Of a stretch of DNA of 64,000 bases, positions 42,354 to 52,240 are shown piece after piece. The first letter of the stretch is position 1. Each line of letters opens with the position of its first letter. The notes beneath the pieces are model-generated. The model was not told the DNA's origin. It saw nothing but the letters and a program-made list of their open reading frames with translations, and did no database searches. Where the stretch lies: positions 47,933 through 111,932 of the forward strand of contig NZ_KZ477989.1 in assembly GCF_002837185.1 (NCBI RefSeq), in the 5' to 3' direction. Both the position numbers and the translations under genes were made by a program. The stretch is from Pseudomonas fluorescens. GTDB lineage: Bacteria; Pseudomonadota; Gammaproteobacteria; Pseudomonadales; Pseudomonadaceae.

Positions 42354-43292
42354 TCAGCCGAACAGCCACTTCCACAGCAATACCAGGACAAGCACTGCCA
42401 GCACCGGCCGCGCAATGCGGTAGGCCTTGGGGTGCTTGCGCTTCCACTGCTTGACCTGGCCGCTGAACCTGTCGCTGAAGGTCTTGCTCCAGGCGTACGC
42501 CTGGTTGATCCCGCCCACGCGCTCGTCGTCCAGGTTCTGCGGCGCGGTCGCGCGTCCCAGTTGCTTGCTGACCCAACGGTTGATGCGGGTCATCAGGCGA
42601 TTGCTCAACGGCCGCTCGATGTCACAGAACAGGATCACACGGGTCTTTTCAGTCTCGTTCTTCACCCAGTGCACGTAGGTTTCGTCGAACATCACGTCTT
42701 CACCGTCGCGCCAGGCATAGACCTGGCCATCGACGAAGATGCGACAGTCGTCGGAGTTCGGCGTGGACAGCCCCAGGTGATAGCGCAAAGAGCCGGCGAA
42801 GGGGTCGCGGTGCGGGTTCAGGTGGCTGCCGCCCGGCAACAGCGCGAACATCGCGCCTTTCACGTTGGGAATGCTGCTGACCAGCGCCACGGTTTTCGGG
42901 CACAGGGCTTCGGCCGATGGCAGCGGTTTGTCGTACCACTTGAGGTAGAAGCGCTTCCAGCCTTTCTTGAAGAACGAGCCGAAACCGGCGTCGTTGTTCT
43001 TTTCGGCGGCGCGGATATAACCCTCGTCGAACAGGTGCATGGCCTCTTCGCGGATCACTTCCCAATTGTCCTTGAGCACGTCCAGTTCCGGGAATTTGCT
43101 GCGGTCCAGGTAAGGCTTGGACGGCACCGCGGAAAACAGGTACATCAAGGCGTTATACGGGGCGAACAGCGCCGAATGGTTGACGAACTGGCGCAGCATC
43201 GGCAAACGGGCCTTGCCGCGCAGGTGCACATACAGCGTACTGCCGATAAACAGCAGCAACACCGACAATTTGGCGGCCAAAGAAAAGGTCAT
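42354..43292 (-). CDS. lpxO: LpxO-type lipid A 2-hydroxylase
   Basis: A 312-aa Fe(II)/2-oxoglutarate-dependent dioxygenase of the aspartyl/asparaginyl beta-hydroxylase family, which adds a 2-hydroxyl to a secondary acyl chain of lipid A. It has an N-terminal membrane anchor (SLAAKLSVLLLFIGSTLYVHL) and a C-terminal hydrophobic segment (IARPVLAVLVLVLLWKWLFG). The iron-binding HxD...H set fits HRDPF near residue 167 and VHWVKNE near 212. The start at 43292 is chosen because it gives the usual length. Confidence 0.9.
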   Translation of the reverse strand: MTFSLAAKLSVLLLFIGSTLYVHLRGKARLPMLRQFVNHSALFAPYNALMYLFSAVPSKPYLDRSKFPELDVLKDNWEVIREEAMHLFDEGYIRAAEKNNDAGFGSFFKKGWKRFYLKWYDKPLPSAEALCPKTVALVSSIPNVKGAMFALLPGGSHLNPHRDPFAGSLRYHLGLSTPNSDDCRIFVDGQVYAWRDGEDVMFDETYVHWVKNETEKTRVILFCDIERPLSNRLMTRINRWVSKQLGRATAPQNLDDERVGGINQAYAWSKTFSDRFSGQVKQWKRKHPKAYRIARPVLAVLVLVLLWKWLFG

Positions 43293-43436
43293 GCAGCAAC
43301 TCCTGAAGATAAGCGCCTGGCCAACAGCTTCCCGTCGCAGGGAAACCAGACGTAGCAGCCGGCCATGATAAACACTTGGCGCATTATGCAGAAGGCCCAT
43401 GCCGACCGGCTGACCTGGATCAACACGCCTTGCCCC

Positions 43437-43536
43437 TGCAGGAGCGAGCTTGCTCGCGAAGAACGTCAACGATAACGCGGGTTGACTGATTCAACGTGGC
43501 GCTCTCAGGTTTTTCGCGAGCACGCTCGCTCCTACA
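43437..43536. repeat. REPIN, family B, 100 bp
   Basis: The ends are TGCAGGAGCGAG and CTCGCTCCTACA. It lies between lpxO and cysK, 6 bases from the cysK stop codon. One arm change (AGCACGCTCG) slightly weakens the hairpin. Confidence 0.9.
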
Positions 43537-43542
43537 GCCGAT

Positions 43543-44517
43543 TCACGCCTGGTTTTCCTGGTCGGTGAACAGGTCACTGAACAGCATGCTCGACAGGTAA
43601 CGCTCGCCCGAATCCGGCAGGATCACCACGATAGTCTTGCCCTGCATTTCCGGTTTTTCAGCCAGGCGCACCGCCACGGCCATGGCGGCGCCGCAGGAGA
43701 TGCCGCACAAGATGCCCTCTTCCTGCATCAAGCGCAGGGCCATGGCCTTGGATTCGTCGTCGGTGACCAGTTCCACGCGGTCGACCATCGCCAGGTCGAG
43801 GTTTTTCGGCACGAAACCGGCGCCAATGCCCTGGATCTTGTGCGGGCTGGGCTTGATCTCTTCACCCGCCAGCGCCTGGGTGATCACCGGCGACACGGCC
43901 GGTTCCACCGCCACCGACAGGATCGGCTTGCCTGCGGTGTTCTTGATATAGCGCGACACACCGGTGATCGTGCCGCCAGTGCCCACGCCTGCCACCAGCA
44001 CGTCCACGGCGCCATCGGTGTCGTTCCAGATTTCCGGGCCGGTGGTTTTCTCGTGGATGGCAGGGTTGGCCGGGTTTTCGAACTGGGCCGGCATGAAGTA
44101 GGTGCTCGGGTCGCCGGCGACGATTTCGCCCGCTTTCTCAATGGCGCCTTTCATGCCCTTGGCCGGTTCGGTCAGCACCAGCTCGGCGCCGAGGGCCTTG
44201 AGCACTTTACGCCGCTCGATGCTCATGGACGCGGGCATGGTCAGCAGCAGTTTGTAGCCACGTGCCGCCGCCACGAACGCCAGGCCGATCCCGGTATTGC
44301 CGGAGGTCGGTTCGACAATGGTCATGCCCGGCTTGAGCTTGCCGCTGCTTTCCGCGTCCCAGATCATGTTGGCGCCAATGCGGCACTTCACCGAGTAGCC
44401 TGGGTTACGTCCCTCGATCTTGGCCAGGATGGTGACCCCGCGCGGTGCGATGCGGTTGATCTGCACCAGGGGTGTATTACCGATGGAGTGCGCGTTGTCT
44501 GCAAAGATGCGGCTCAT
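43543..44517 (-). CDS. cysK: Cysteine synthase A (O-acetylserine sulfhydrylase)
   Basis: A 324-aa PLP enzyme that makes cysteine from O-acetylserine and sulfide. The PLP lysine lies in [11 protein letters not shown] near residue 43, the substrate loop is TSGNTG near 71, and the phosphate-binding loop is GTGGTITGV. The length and the [13 protein letters not shown] segment favour CysK over CysM. The start [13 protein letters not shown] at 44517 is chosen by family match. Divergent from the DUF748 gene. Confidence 0.95.
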   Translation of the reverse strand: MSRIFADNAHSIGNTPLVQINRIAPRGVTILAKIEGRNPGYSVKCRIGANMIWDAESSGKLKPGMTIVEPTSGNTGIGLAFVAAARGYKLLLTMPASMSIERRKVLKALGAELVLTEPAKGMKGAIEKAGEIVAGDPSTYFMPAQFENPANPAIHEKTTGPEIWNDTDGAVDVLVAGVGTGGTITGVSRYIKNTAGKPILSVAVEPAVSPVITQALAGEEIKPSPHKIQGIGAGFVPKNLDLAMVDRVELVTDDESKAMALRLMQEEGILCGISCGAAMAVAVRLAEKPEMQGKTIVVILPDSGERYLSSMLFSDLFTDQENQA

Positions 44518-44642
44518 GACGGGTCCTGTTTGGCAATGTCGGAAAGGCCCCAAGGGTATGCCTCGTGCCACTAGGCGTCCAGTCGGAGGAACGTTGCGCC
44601 GTTTGCAGCAGTCAATCTCCTACGAGCAAGGAGAACTGCCCC

Positions 44643-45719
44643 ATGAAACGTCGTTACAGTTGGCCGCTCTGGACCGTCGCCGGGCTGGTGCTGGTCCTGG
44701 TTGCCATACACATCGCGCTGCCTTACCTGGTGCGTAACTACCTGAATGAAAAGCTCGCCGACATGGGCGATTACCGTGGCGAAATTGCCGATGTGGACCT
44801 GGCCTTGTGGCGCGGCGCCTACCGGATCAACGGTCTGCAGATCGTCAAGGTGGACGGCAAGGTACCGGTGCCGTTCGTCAAGGCGCCACTGATCGAGTTC
44901 GCGGTGAGCTGGCATTCACTGTGGTACGACCATGCCGTCGTGGCCGAAGGGCATTTCGTACGACCGGAGATCAACTTCGTCGACGGCGGCGCCAACAAGC
45001 AGGCGTCCCAGACCGGTAAAGGCACCGACTGGCAGGCACAACTGAGCAAACTGCTGCCGATCACCCTCAACGAAGTGCGCATCGAAGACGGCAAGATCGC
45101 CTTTCATAACTTCAGCTCCAAGCCTGAGGTGAATATCAACGCCACCGGGGTCAACGCCAGTCTCTACAACCTGACCAACGTGGTGGACGTCCAGGGCAAG
45201 CGCGACGCGCGCTTTGAGGGCAAGGCGCTGCTGCAAGGCCAGGCGCCACTGGAAGCCAGCGCCACCTTTGACCCGCTGAGTGATTTCGAAGAGTTCGAGT
45301 TCCGCTTTCGCGCCCGCGACCTGCAACTCAAGCGCATGAATGACTTCGCCTCGGCCTACGGCAAGTTCGACTTCAAGGCCGGCACCGGCGATGTGGTGGT
45401 CGAAGCCCAGGCGGAAAAAGGCCAACTGAGCGGCTACATCAAGCCACTGTTGCGCGATGTCGAAGTATTCGACTGGCAGCAGGACGTGGAAAACAAAGAC
45501 AAGAACATCTTCCGCTCGATCTGGGAGGCCGTGGTCGGCGCCAGCGAGACGGTATTGAAGAACCAGCGCAAGAACCAGTTCGCGACCCGCGTGGAGCTGA
45601 GCGGCAGCGTGCACCAGCAGAATGTCAGTGCGTTTTCTGCGGTGATCGCGATCCTGCGCAATGGCTTTATCCAGGCCTTCAATGCCCGCTACGAACAACC
45701 CAAGCCTAGCGCCGATTAA
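44643..45719 (+). CDS. DUF748 / AsmA-like membrane-anchored protein
   Basis: A 358-aa protein with one N-terminal membrane helix (SWPLWTVAGLVLVLVAIHIAL) and a periplasmic part made of DUF748 repeats (ISWHS-type strands; GKIAFHNFSSKPEVNINATGVN; PLEASATFDPLSDFEEFEFRF). AsmA-like proteins are now linked to lipid transport between membranes, but the role of this short form is not known. The start at 44643 follows AAGGAG. Confidence 0.82.
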   Translation: MKRRYSWPLWTVAGLVLVLVAIHIALPYLVRNYLNEKLADMGDYRGEIADVDLALWRGAYRINGLQIVKVDGKVPVPFVKAPLIEFAVSWHSLWYDHAVVAEGHFVRPEINFVDGGANKQASQTGKGTDWQAQLSKLLPITLNEVRIEDGKIAFHNFSSKPEVNINATGVNASLYNLTNVVDVQGKRDARFEGKALLQGQAPLEASATFDPLSDFEEFEFRFRARDLQLKRMNDFASAYGKFDFKAGTGDVVVEAQAEKGQLSGYIKPLLRDVEVFDWQQDVENKDKNIFRSIWEAVVGASETVLKNQRKNQFATRVELSGSVHQQNVSAFSAVIAILRNGFIQAFNARYEQPKPSAD

Positions 45720-45722
45720 AAC

Positions 45723-45811
45723 TGTGGGAGGGGGCTTGCTCCCGATGGCGGTGTGTCAGTTTATACATCTGTGACTGACCCCCCGCTATCGGGGGCAAGC
45801 CCCCTGCCACA
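45723..45811. repeat. REP doublet, family A, 89-bp form
   Basis: An inverted pair with GTGGG ends outwards, directly after the DUF748 gene (4 bases from its stop) and before the MoxR operon. Each core has one change from the consensus. Confidence 0.88.
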
Positions 45812-45930
45812 TTGACTGCGTTGACCGGACTGACGTGACCGGCCATTCAGAGACTGAATAACCCGTCTGCGTTCACAGTCGCCGGGGCTGCGCGGTATAG
45901 TCGGGCATTGATGAATGTGAGGAATGACCG

Positions 45931-46776
45931 ATGAAGTTCGAAGGCACCCAGGCCTATGTGGCTACCGATGACCTGAAACTGGCCGTCAACGCCGCCATCA
46001 CCCTGGAGCGGCCGTTGCTGGTCAAGGGCGAACCGGGCACCGGCAAGACCATGCTCGCCGAGCAACTGGCCGAGTCCTTCGGCGCCAGGTTGATCACCTG
46101 GCACATCAAGTCCACCACCAAGGCGCACCAGGGCCTCTACGAGTACGACGCGGTCAGCCGCCTGCGCGACTCGCAGCTGGGCGTGGACAAAGTGCATGAC
46201 GTACGCAACTACCTGAAAAAGGGCAAGCTGTGGGAGGCTTTCGAGTCCGAAGAGCGAGTGATCCTGCTGATCGACGAAATCGACAAGGCCGACATCGAGT
46301 TCCCCAACGACCTGTTGCAGGAACTCGACAAGATGGAGTTCTACGTCTACGAAATCGACGAGACCATCAAGGCCAAGAAACGCCCGATCATCATCATTAC
46401 TTCCAACAACGAGAAAGAGCTGCCGGACGCGTTCCTGCGCCGCTGCTTCTTCCACTACATCGCCTTCCCCGACCGCACGACCCTGCAGAAAATCGTCGAT
46501 GTGCACTATCCGGACATCAAGAAAGACCTGGTCAGCGAAGCGCTGGATGTGTTCTTTGACGTGCGCAAGGTGCCAGGCCTGAAGAAAAAACCCTCCACCT
46601 CCGAACTGGTCGATTGGCTCAAGCTGCTGATGGCCGACAACATCGGCGAAGCGGTATTGCGCGAACGCGACCCGACCAAGGCCATCCCTCCACTGGCCGG
46701 GGCCCTGGTGAAGAACGAGCAAGACGTGCAACTCCTGGAACGTCTGGCATTCATGAGCCGTCGCGGTAATCGATAA
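45931..46776 (+). CDS. MoxR-family AAA+ ATPase
   Basis: A 281-aa AAA+ ATPase with Walker A (VKGEPGTGKTMLAEQLAE, near residues 31-48), Walker B (ILLIDEIDKADIEFPNDLL, near 111) and sensor 1 (IIITSNNEKELPDAFLRRC). MoxR proteins act as chaperones that mature metal enzymes or protein complexes together with a VWA partner. The VWA gene begins on the last base of this gene's stop codon, so the two are translationally coupled. Confidence 0.92.
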   Translation: MKFEGTQAYVATDDLKLAVNAAITLERPLLVKGEPGTGKTMLAEQLAESFGARLITWHIKSTTKAHQGLYEYDAVSRLRDSQLGVDKVHDVRNYLKKGKLWEAFESEERVILLIDEIDKADIEFPNDLLQELDKMEFYVYEIDETIKAKKRPIIIITSNNEKELPDAFLRRCFFHYIAFPDRTTLQKIVDVHYPDIKKDLVSEALDVFFDVRKVPGLKKKPSTSELVDWLKLLMADNIGEAVLRERDPTKAIPPLAGALVKNEQDVQLLERLAFMSRRGNR

Positions 46777-47954
46777 TGTTGCTCAACCTGTTCAATGAAA
46801 TGCGTGCCGCCAAGGTGCCGGTCTCGGTACGCGAACTGCTCGACCTGATCAACGCGCTGAAACAGCGCGTGACCTTCGCCGACATGGACGAGTTCTACTA
46901 CCTGGCGCGGGCGATCCTGGTCAAGGACGAGCGGCACTTCGACAAGTTCGACCGGGCTTTTGGCGCCTACTTCAACGGCCTGGAAAAGCTCGATGACCAC
47001 TTGCAGGCGCTGATCCCGGAAGACTGGCTGCGCAAGGAGTTCGAACGCTCGCTGAGCGATGAGGAACGCGCGCAGATCCAGTCCCTCGGCGGCCTCGACA
47101 AGCTGATCGAGGCATTCAAGAAGCGCCTGGAGGAACAGAAGGAACGCCACGCCGGCGGCAACAAGTGGATTGGTACCGGCGGCACCAGCCCCTTTGGTTC
47201 CGGCGGCTACAACCCCGAAGGCATCCGCGTGGGTGATGCCGGCAAGCGCCAGGGCAAGGCGGTCAAAGTCTGGGACCAGCGCGAGTACAAGAACCTCGAC
47301 GACCAGGTTGAGTTGGGCACGCGCAATATCAAGATCGCCCTGCGCCGCCTGCGCAAGTTTGCCCGCCAGGGCGCCGCTGAAGAGCTGGACATCGACGGCA
47401 CCATCGACCACACCGCACGCGACGCCGGGCTGCTGAATATCCAGATGCGTCCTGAACGGCGCAACACCATCAAGCTGCTGTTGCTGTTTGACATCGGCGG
47501 CTCGATGGACGCCCACGTGAAGACCTGCGAAGAACTGTTCTCAGCGTGCAAAACCGAGTTCAAGCACCTGGAGTACTTCTACTTCCATAACTTCGTGTAC
47601 GAGTCGGTATGGAAGAACAACCAGCGGCGCACGTCCGAACGCACCTCCACCCAGGACCTGCTGCACAAATACGGCGCCGACTACAAAGTGATTTTTATCG
47701 GCGATGCGGCCATGGCGCCCTATGAAATCACCCAGGCCGGCGGCAGCGTCGAGCATTGGAACGAAGAGGCTGGCTACGTGTGGATGCAGCGCTTCATGGC
47801 CAAGTACAAGAAGTTGATCTGGATTAACCCGTACCCAAAGGATACCTGGGGTTATACAGCGTCAACGGGGATTGTGCGGGAGTTGGTCGAAGATCAGATG
47901 TATCCGCTGACACTGCGCGGATTGGAAGAAGGCATGCGCTTTTTATCAAAATAG
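46776..47954 (+). CDS. VWA-domain protein (CoxE-like), partner of the MoxR ATPase
   Basis: A 392-aa cytoplasmic protein. The N-terminal helical half includes a Gly-rich stretch (GTGGTSPFGSGGYNPEG) near residues 130-146. The C-terminal half is a von Willebrand A domain. Its metal-ion site reads LLLLFDIGGSMDAH, where the usual DxSxS has Gly in place of the first Ser, so metal binding may be altered; I believe this is common in this subfamily. The ATG overlaps the MoxR stop by one base. The substrate of the pair is unknown. Confidence 0.88.
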   Translation: MLLNLFNEMRAAKVPVSVRELLDLINALKQRVTFADMDEFYYLARAILVKDERHFDKFDRAFGAYFNGLEKLDDHLQALIPEDWLRKEFERSLSDEERAQIQSLGGLDKLIEAFKKRLEEQKERHAGGNKWIGTGGTSPFGSGGYNPEGIRVGDAGKRQGKAVKVWDQREYKNLDDQVELGTRNIKIALRRLRKFARQGAAEELDIDGTIDHTARDAGLLNIQMRPERRNTIKLLLLFDIGGSMDAHVKTCEELFSACKTEFKHLEYFYFHNFVYESVWKNNQRRTSERTSTQDLLHKYGADYKVIFIGDAAMAPYEITQAGGSVEHWNEEAGYVWMQRFMAKYKKLIWINPYPKDTWGYTASTGIVRELVEDQMYPLTLRGLEEGMRFLSK

Positions 47955-47968
47955 CCTTCAGCCAGTGA

Positions 47969-47997
47969 CCCGCACCGCGTAGTGTGCGGGCCCGTTT
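47969..47997 (+). terminator. Probable terminator of the MoxR-VWA operon
   Basis: CCCGCAC at 47969-47975 pairs with GTGCGGG at 47984-47990, then CCCG and TTTT. The T run is separated from the stem by four bases, so it is not ideal. Confidence 0.55.
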
Positions 47998-48537
47998 TCA
48001 GCAGTGCTCGGCGTCTATCCAGCCGAATGCCAGGAACAGCGTGGAAAACTTCTTGACCAGTTCAGCGTCCCTTTTGTCGACCTTCTGGTCATTGTTAACG
48101 TCCTGGTAGATCGCCGTCGCGCCCTGACCATTCCCGTCGGCATACAATGCGGCGGTGTAGACCAGGCTTTCATCGCACGGCGCGCCCGCACCCTGATGAA
48201 AATGCAGGCGCACGGTGTCCGGCACGCCGTTGTCGTCAAAGTCTCGAGCAAACACCTGCAGATATTTATCGAACGGCTCATCCAGGCTGTACCAGTTGAA
48301 CTCAAGAAACAACTGGGCCAGTTCGATCGCTTGGGCCCTATCGACCGCGTCAATGACGCCATCCTGATTCACATCATCGGCAATTATCCAATCCAGCTTT
48401 CCATCATCGGTAATATCAAAGGCCGTGGCGCTGTGGGAAATTGTCGGCGTACGCGTATCGTCATGGAACTCCAGATACACCACGTCCGGAACATCATCAT
48501 CAAGCACGTCTTGTGCGTAAATTTTCAAATAGCGCAT
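47998..48537 (-). CDS. EF-hand-like calcium-binding protein, function unknown
   Basis: A 179-aa acidic protein. Calcium-loop-like motifs are DITDDGKLDW, DVNQDGVIDAVD and DVNNDQKVDKRD, with a looser one at DFDDNGVPDTV. The last two sit in EF-hand or dockerin-like settings followed by helices (AIELAQLFLEFNW, ELVKKFSTLFLAFGW), so the protein looks like an internal duplication. No signal peptide is visible. The ATG at 48537 and a GTG at 48564 are both possible and neither has a good ribosome site. The upstream region is AT-rich, and it may be an accessory gene. Confidence 0.7.
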   Translation of the reverse strand: MRYLKIYAQDVLDDDVPDVVYLEFHDDTRTPTISHSATAFDITDDGKLDWIIADDVNQDGVIDAVDRAQAIELAQLFLEFNWYSLDEPFDKYLQVFARDFDDNGVPDTVRLHFHQGAGAPCDESLVYTAALYADGNGQGATAIYQDVNNDQKVDKRDAELVKKFSTLFLAFGWIDAEHC

Positions 48538-48685
48538 GTTAAAACTCAGTATCGAATGGAACACCAGCTTTTCACTGCGTCATCGGTAGGGCCATACGAC
48601 AAACCCCCTATCATCATGAGACTTTTCCGAAAATTGCAACGCACTTTTTGAAACACAGGTTTCGCAGGAACCCATCGCGCCCGGC

Positions 48686-49594
48686 TCAAATGAGTCGGCG
48701 CAAGAATTCTACCTGCTGCCGATGCGCAGTCTCCTGAACCATCGGCGCCAACCGTAGCTTCTCACCGGGCAAGCATTGCGCCAGGCGCGCCAGCGCCAAC
48801 GGCGTCAACGCACCTAGACGCGGATACCCACCAATCGTCTGCCGGTCATTGAGCAACACAATCGGCTGCCCATCCGGTGGCACCTGGATCGCGCCCAACG
48901 GAATGCCTTCGGAAATCAACGACGGCCCCTGGTACTGCAGGGGTGTGCCCAGCAAGCGCATGCCCATGCGGTCGGCGCGGCTGTCCAGAGCCCACTCGGT
49001 GTTGAAGGCGTCGAATAAACTCTGCCCGCTGAACTGGCCGATCTGCGCCCCCAGGATTACGTCCAGCGATGAAGCGGATGGCAAATCCGGGTTAGCCAGC
49101 ACTTTCATCGCGCCCCCGGTACCGGAATAGGTCAACCGCCCGCCCTCGGCCAATGCCTTGCCATACCCGTCCACCCCGCCCAATGCCTCACGCACTACGG
49201 TGGCACAACTGCCGAGCACTGCCTGCGCATCAAACCCACCGGGCGCGGCCAGATAAGCCCGTGCTCCACTGAACGGTTGGGTGAAGCGCAGGCGCTGGCC
49301 CTTTTGCAGGATAAAGCTGCGCCCGGGGCTGATGGCCCGCTCGTCGATACAGGCGCCCAGGTCCGCACCGGCCAGCGCCAACAAGCAGTAGTCCTCGGCC
49401 TGCACGGTAAAACCGCCCAGGGTAATTTCTATTACCGGCGCATCCAGGGCATTGTCCAGCAGCCAATTGGCCCATGACATCGACACCCAGTCCAGCGCCC
49501 CGCCCTGGGTCACGCCCAGGTGGCGTACGCCGAAACGCCCGGCGTCCTGCAACAGGCACAGCGGTGTGCTGGCCTCAATCATCAAGCGGCTCAT
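48686..49594 (-). CDS. pxpC: 5-oxoprolinase subunit C (PxpC)
   Basis: A 302-aa protein of the biotin-dependent carboxyltransferase-like (KipA) family, third subunit of ATP-dependent 5-oxoprolinase. Family blocks are LQDAGRFGVRHLGVTQGGALD near residue 15 and IVLLNDRQTIGGYPRLGALT near 250. With PxpA and PxpB it opens 5-oxoproline to glutamate. The ATG overlaps the pxpB stop by 4 bases. Confidence 0.92.
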   Translation of the reverse strand: MSRLMIEASTPLCLLQDAGRFGVRHLGVTQGGALDWVSMSWANWLLDNALDAPVIEITLGGFTVQAEDYCLLALAGADLGACIDERAISPGRSFILQKGQRLRFTQPFSGARAYLAAPGGFDAQAVLGSCATVVREALGGVDGYGKALAEGGRLTYSGTGGAMKVLANPDLPSASSLDVILGAQIGQFSGQSLFDAFNTEWALDSRADRMGMRLLGTPLQYQGPSLISEGIPLGAIQVPPDGQPIVLLNDRQTIGGYPRLGALTPLALARLAQCLPGEKLRLAPMVQETAHRQQVEFLRRLI

Positions 49595-50295
49595 GCGTGC
49601 GCCTCCAGAGGCGCGTCATCACCACCCAGGTTGACGAACTCAGCGTGGCTGACCGCCTCGAAACGCACCGTGTCGCCGGGCTGCATCAAGCTGTAGCCGT
49701 CGCGTTCGCGGTCGAAGAGTGTGGCCGGGGTGCGCCCGATCAGGTTCCAGCCGCCGGGGGATACCACTGGATAGGCGGCGGTTTGCCGCTCGGCGATACC
49801 CACGCTGCCGGCCGCTACGCGTTTGCGCGGGGTGTTGAGACGCGGCGTGGCGAGGATGTCGTCCACCAGCCCCATAAAGGCAAAACCGGGGGCGAAACCC
49901 AGGGCGAACACCTGATACAGGTGGTCGCTGTGGCGACGAATCACCTCAGCGACCGCCAGCCCGCTGCGCTGCGACAGCAAGCTCAGCTCCGGCCCGACGC
50001 TGAGGTCGTACCATACCGGCAGCACATGGCAACGGCCGCCGCCCTGGGCCTGGGGCTGCAGGTCGGTCAGGGCCTGGTCGATCAACGCCCGTGCCTGGGC
50101 CGGGGTCAGGAGGGTGAGATCGTAATGCACCATCAAAGTGGTGTAGGACGGCACCAGGTCAACCAGCGCGCTGCCGAACCCGCTGCGCAGACGTTGGGTG
50201 GCGGCAAGCATCCAGGGCATGTTGGCTTCGGCAATCACGTCAAACAAACGCACCATCAGGCAGTCGATGGCCACCACTTCAATCCGTGGCTTCAT
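49591..50295 (-). CDS. pxpB: 5-oxoprolinase subunit B (PxpB)
   Basis: A 234-aa protein of the KipI / allophanate hydrolase subunit 1 family. The typical blocks are [35 protein letters not shown] and [18 protein letters not shown]. It overlaps pxpC by 4 bases at its 3' end and pxpA by 4 bases at its 5' end, so the three are tightly coupled. Confidence 0.93.
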   Translation of the reverse strand: MKPRIEVVAIDCLMVRLFDVIAEANMPWMLAATQRLRSGFGSALVDLVPSYTTLMVHYDLTLLTPAQARALIDQALTDLQPQAQGGGRCHVLPVWYDLSVGPELSLLSQRSGLAVAEVIRRHSDHLYQVFALGFAPGFAFMGLVDDILATPRLNTPRKRVAAGSVGIAERQTAAYPVVSPGGWNLIGRTPATLFDRERDGYSLMQPGDTVRFEAVSHAEFVNLGGDDAPLEAHA

Positions 50296-51032
50296 GCTGG
50301 CCTCAACGCCTCGCGGATACGCTGCACCGCGGCCATCGAGCTGGCGTTATCACCGTGTACGCACAGCGTATTGGCCTGCAGGACCAGCGGGCTGCCGTCA
50401 CTGGCAGTCAGCGCCTCACCACGGGAAAGGGTCAGGGCCTGTTGGACGATGGTGTCGGCGTCATGATGCACCGCGCCCGGCAACTGGCGCGAAACCAGAT
50501 GGCCCTGGCTGTCATAGGCACGGTCGGCAAAGGCTTCGAACCACAGGGTCACGCCGTATTCATCGCCCAGGGCCTGGGCCGCGCTGTTGTCGCGCGTGGC
50601 CAGCAGCATCAGCGGCAGGTCGCCGTAAGCAGCCACGGCCTGCAGCACCGCGCGCAGCTGTGCGGGGTTGGCCATCATGTCGTTGTACATGGCGCCATGC
50701 GGTTTCACGTAGCTGACGCGCCCGCCTTGGGCGCGGCAGATGCCCTCCAGCGCACCGATCTGGTAATGCAACAAGTCCTGGATTTCCTGAGGGGTGTACT
50801 GCATGGAGCGTCGGCCGAAACCTTGCAGGTCCTGATAGGCCGGGTGTGCGCCTACTTGCACGCCATGCTTGAGCGCCAGGCTGACGGTCTTGCGCATGAT
50901 GCTCGGGTCGCCGGCATGGAAGCCGCACGCCACGTTGGCGCAGTCGATGAACGGCATGACTTCGGCGTCCAGACCCAGGGTCCAGTTGCCGAAGCTCTCG
51001 CCGATGTCGCAATTCAATAGCAGGCGGCTCAC
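50292..51032 (-). CDS. pxpA: 5-oxoprolinase subunit A (PxpA, LamB/YcsF family)
   Basis: A 246-aa subunit of 5-oxoprolinase. Family blocks are [12 protein letters not shown] at the N-terminus, [15 protein letters not shown] near 32, [15 protein letters not shown] near 61 and [10 protein letters not shown] near 109. The start is GTG at 51032 with ACAGGAG upstream; the open frame continues to 51806 but overlaps the regulator gene and is not family-like. It is the first gene of the pxpABC operon and is divergent from the LysR gene. Confidence 0.92.
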   Translation of the reverse strand: MSRLLLNCDIGESFGNWTLGLDAEVMPFIDCANVACGFHAGDPSIMRKTVSLALKHGVQVGAHPAYQDLQGFGRRSMQYTPQEIQDLLHYQIGALEGICRAQGGRVSYVKPHGAMYNDMMANPAQLRAVLQAVAAYGDLPLMLLATRDNSAAQALGDEYGVTLWFEAFADRAYDSQGHLVSRQLPGAVHHDADTIVQQALTLSRGEALTASDGSPLVLQANTLCVHGDNASSMAAVQRIREALRPA

Positions 51033-51209
51033 GGGGTCGCTCCTGTAGGCTTTGTTTTTTTGTAGTGTGGGATCTTTTACCAACATCTCGCAACGATGTT
51101 GTCCTGAAACCCAACGACGCTTATCGTGGAACGGCTCGATTTTTGGCGCCGGCACGCTGCGGCGTCCAACTAATAAAAACCGATCCATGCATAAGAAAAA
51201 GTTGATCCC

Positions 51210-52121
51210 ATGAATTTGAAGTTCCTCGAAACCTTCGTCTGGGTGGCCAAGCTCAAGAGTTTCCGCCTGACCGCCGAAAAGCTGTTCACCACCCAGGCGT
51301 CGATCTCCAGCCGCATTGCAGTGCTGGAGAGCGAGTTGGGGGTGAAGCTGTTCCTGCGCGATTCGCGCGGCGTGAGCCTGACCCCGGAAGGCTTGAAGGT
51401 GCTCGATTATGCCGAGCAGATGATGGTGACCCTGCAGGGCTTGAAGCAGTCCCTGGAAACCACCAGCAGCAAGGTCGGACGGATTCGGATCGGCGCAATG
51501 GACACGGTGATCCACACCTGGCTCAGCCCGTTGGTCGCCGAGTTGATGAGCCTGTTCCCGCGGGTGGAAATCGAATTGGTCGCCGATACTGCGTTGAACC
51601 TCAGCGATCAGCTGCAAAAAGGCTTCCTTGACCTGATCCTGCAGACCGACCTGCTGCGCCTGGAAAGCGTGCGCAGCCTGGAACTGGGCAGTCACCCCAT
51701 GGCCTGGATTGTCGCCAGCCAGTCGATTTATAACCGCGATTACGCCTCCCTCGCCGAATTGGCCCAGGAACGCATCATCACCTACTCGAAAAACTCCTGC
51801 CCCCATCAGGATGTGTTGAGTTTGATGCAGGCCAACGGCGTCGCCGCACCGCGCATGAACTGCGTCAACTCGGTATCAGCCATCACCCGGTTACTGCGCG
51901 ACGGGTTTGGCATTGGCGCGCTGCCGCCGGTGCTGGTCAGTGAAGAGCTGGCACGGGGGGATCTGGTAATGCTGCCGATGGCGCAGCAACTGCCGAATCT
52001 GCAAGTGGTGGTGTCGTGGCGCGTGGGGGTGGAGTTGGTGGAGGAGATTGTGGGGTTGTGCCAGAAGGTCGTGGCTCGCTATGCCGAGCAGGTCGGTAAA
52101 GAGCGGATGGTGCTGAGTTAA
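51210..52121 (+). CDS. LysR-family transcriptional regulator (probable pxp regulator)
   Basis: A 303-aa regulator with an N-terminal winged helix-turn-helix ([43 protein letters not shown]) and a two-lobed effector domain. It is divergent from pxpA with a 177-base gap, the classic layout for a LysR protein controlling its neighbour. The effector is inferred to be 5-oxoproline or a related compound, without direct evidence. No glutamine amidotransferase or transporter gene is in the cluster. Confidence 0.88.
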   Translation: MNLKFLETFVWVAKLKSFRLTAEKLFTTQASISSRIAVLESELGVKLFLRDSRGVSLTPEGLKVLDYAEQMMVTLQGLKQSLETTSSKVGRIRIGAMDTVIHTWLSPLVAELMSLFPRVEIELVADTALNLSDQLQKGFLDLILQTDLLRLESVRSLELGSHPMAWIVASQSIYNRDYASLAELAQERIITYSKNSCPHQDVLSLMQANGVAAPRMNCVNSVSAITRLLRDGFGIGALPPVLVSEELARGDLVMLPMAQQLPNLQVVVSWRVGVELVEEIVGLCQKVVARYAEQVGKERMVLS

Positions 52122-52133
52122 ACCGGGTCAAAA

Positions 52134-52222
52134 TGTGGGAGGGGGCTTGCCCCCGATGGCAGTGTGTCAGCCAACATAGGTTTAGCTGGCCCACCGCTAT
52201 CGGGGGCAAGCCCCCTCCCACA
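52134..52222. repeat. REP doublet, family A, 89-bp form
   Basis: An inverted pair with GTGGG ends outwards, between the convergent LysR and DUF2937 genes. Both cores match the consensus exactly. Confidence 0.92.
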
Positions 52223-52240
52223 TTGGATGTGTGTCAGGAC

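Noticed and set aside
51033..51806. The N-terminal extension of the pxpA reading frame (to 504 aa).
   Set aside because: It overlaps the LysR gene on the other strand, and family members begin at the LNCDIGE segment.
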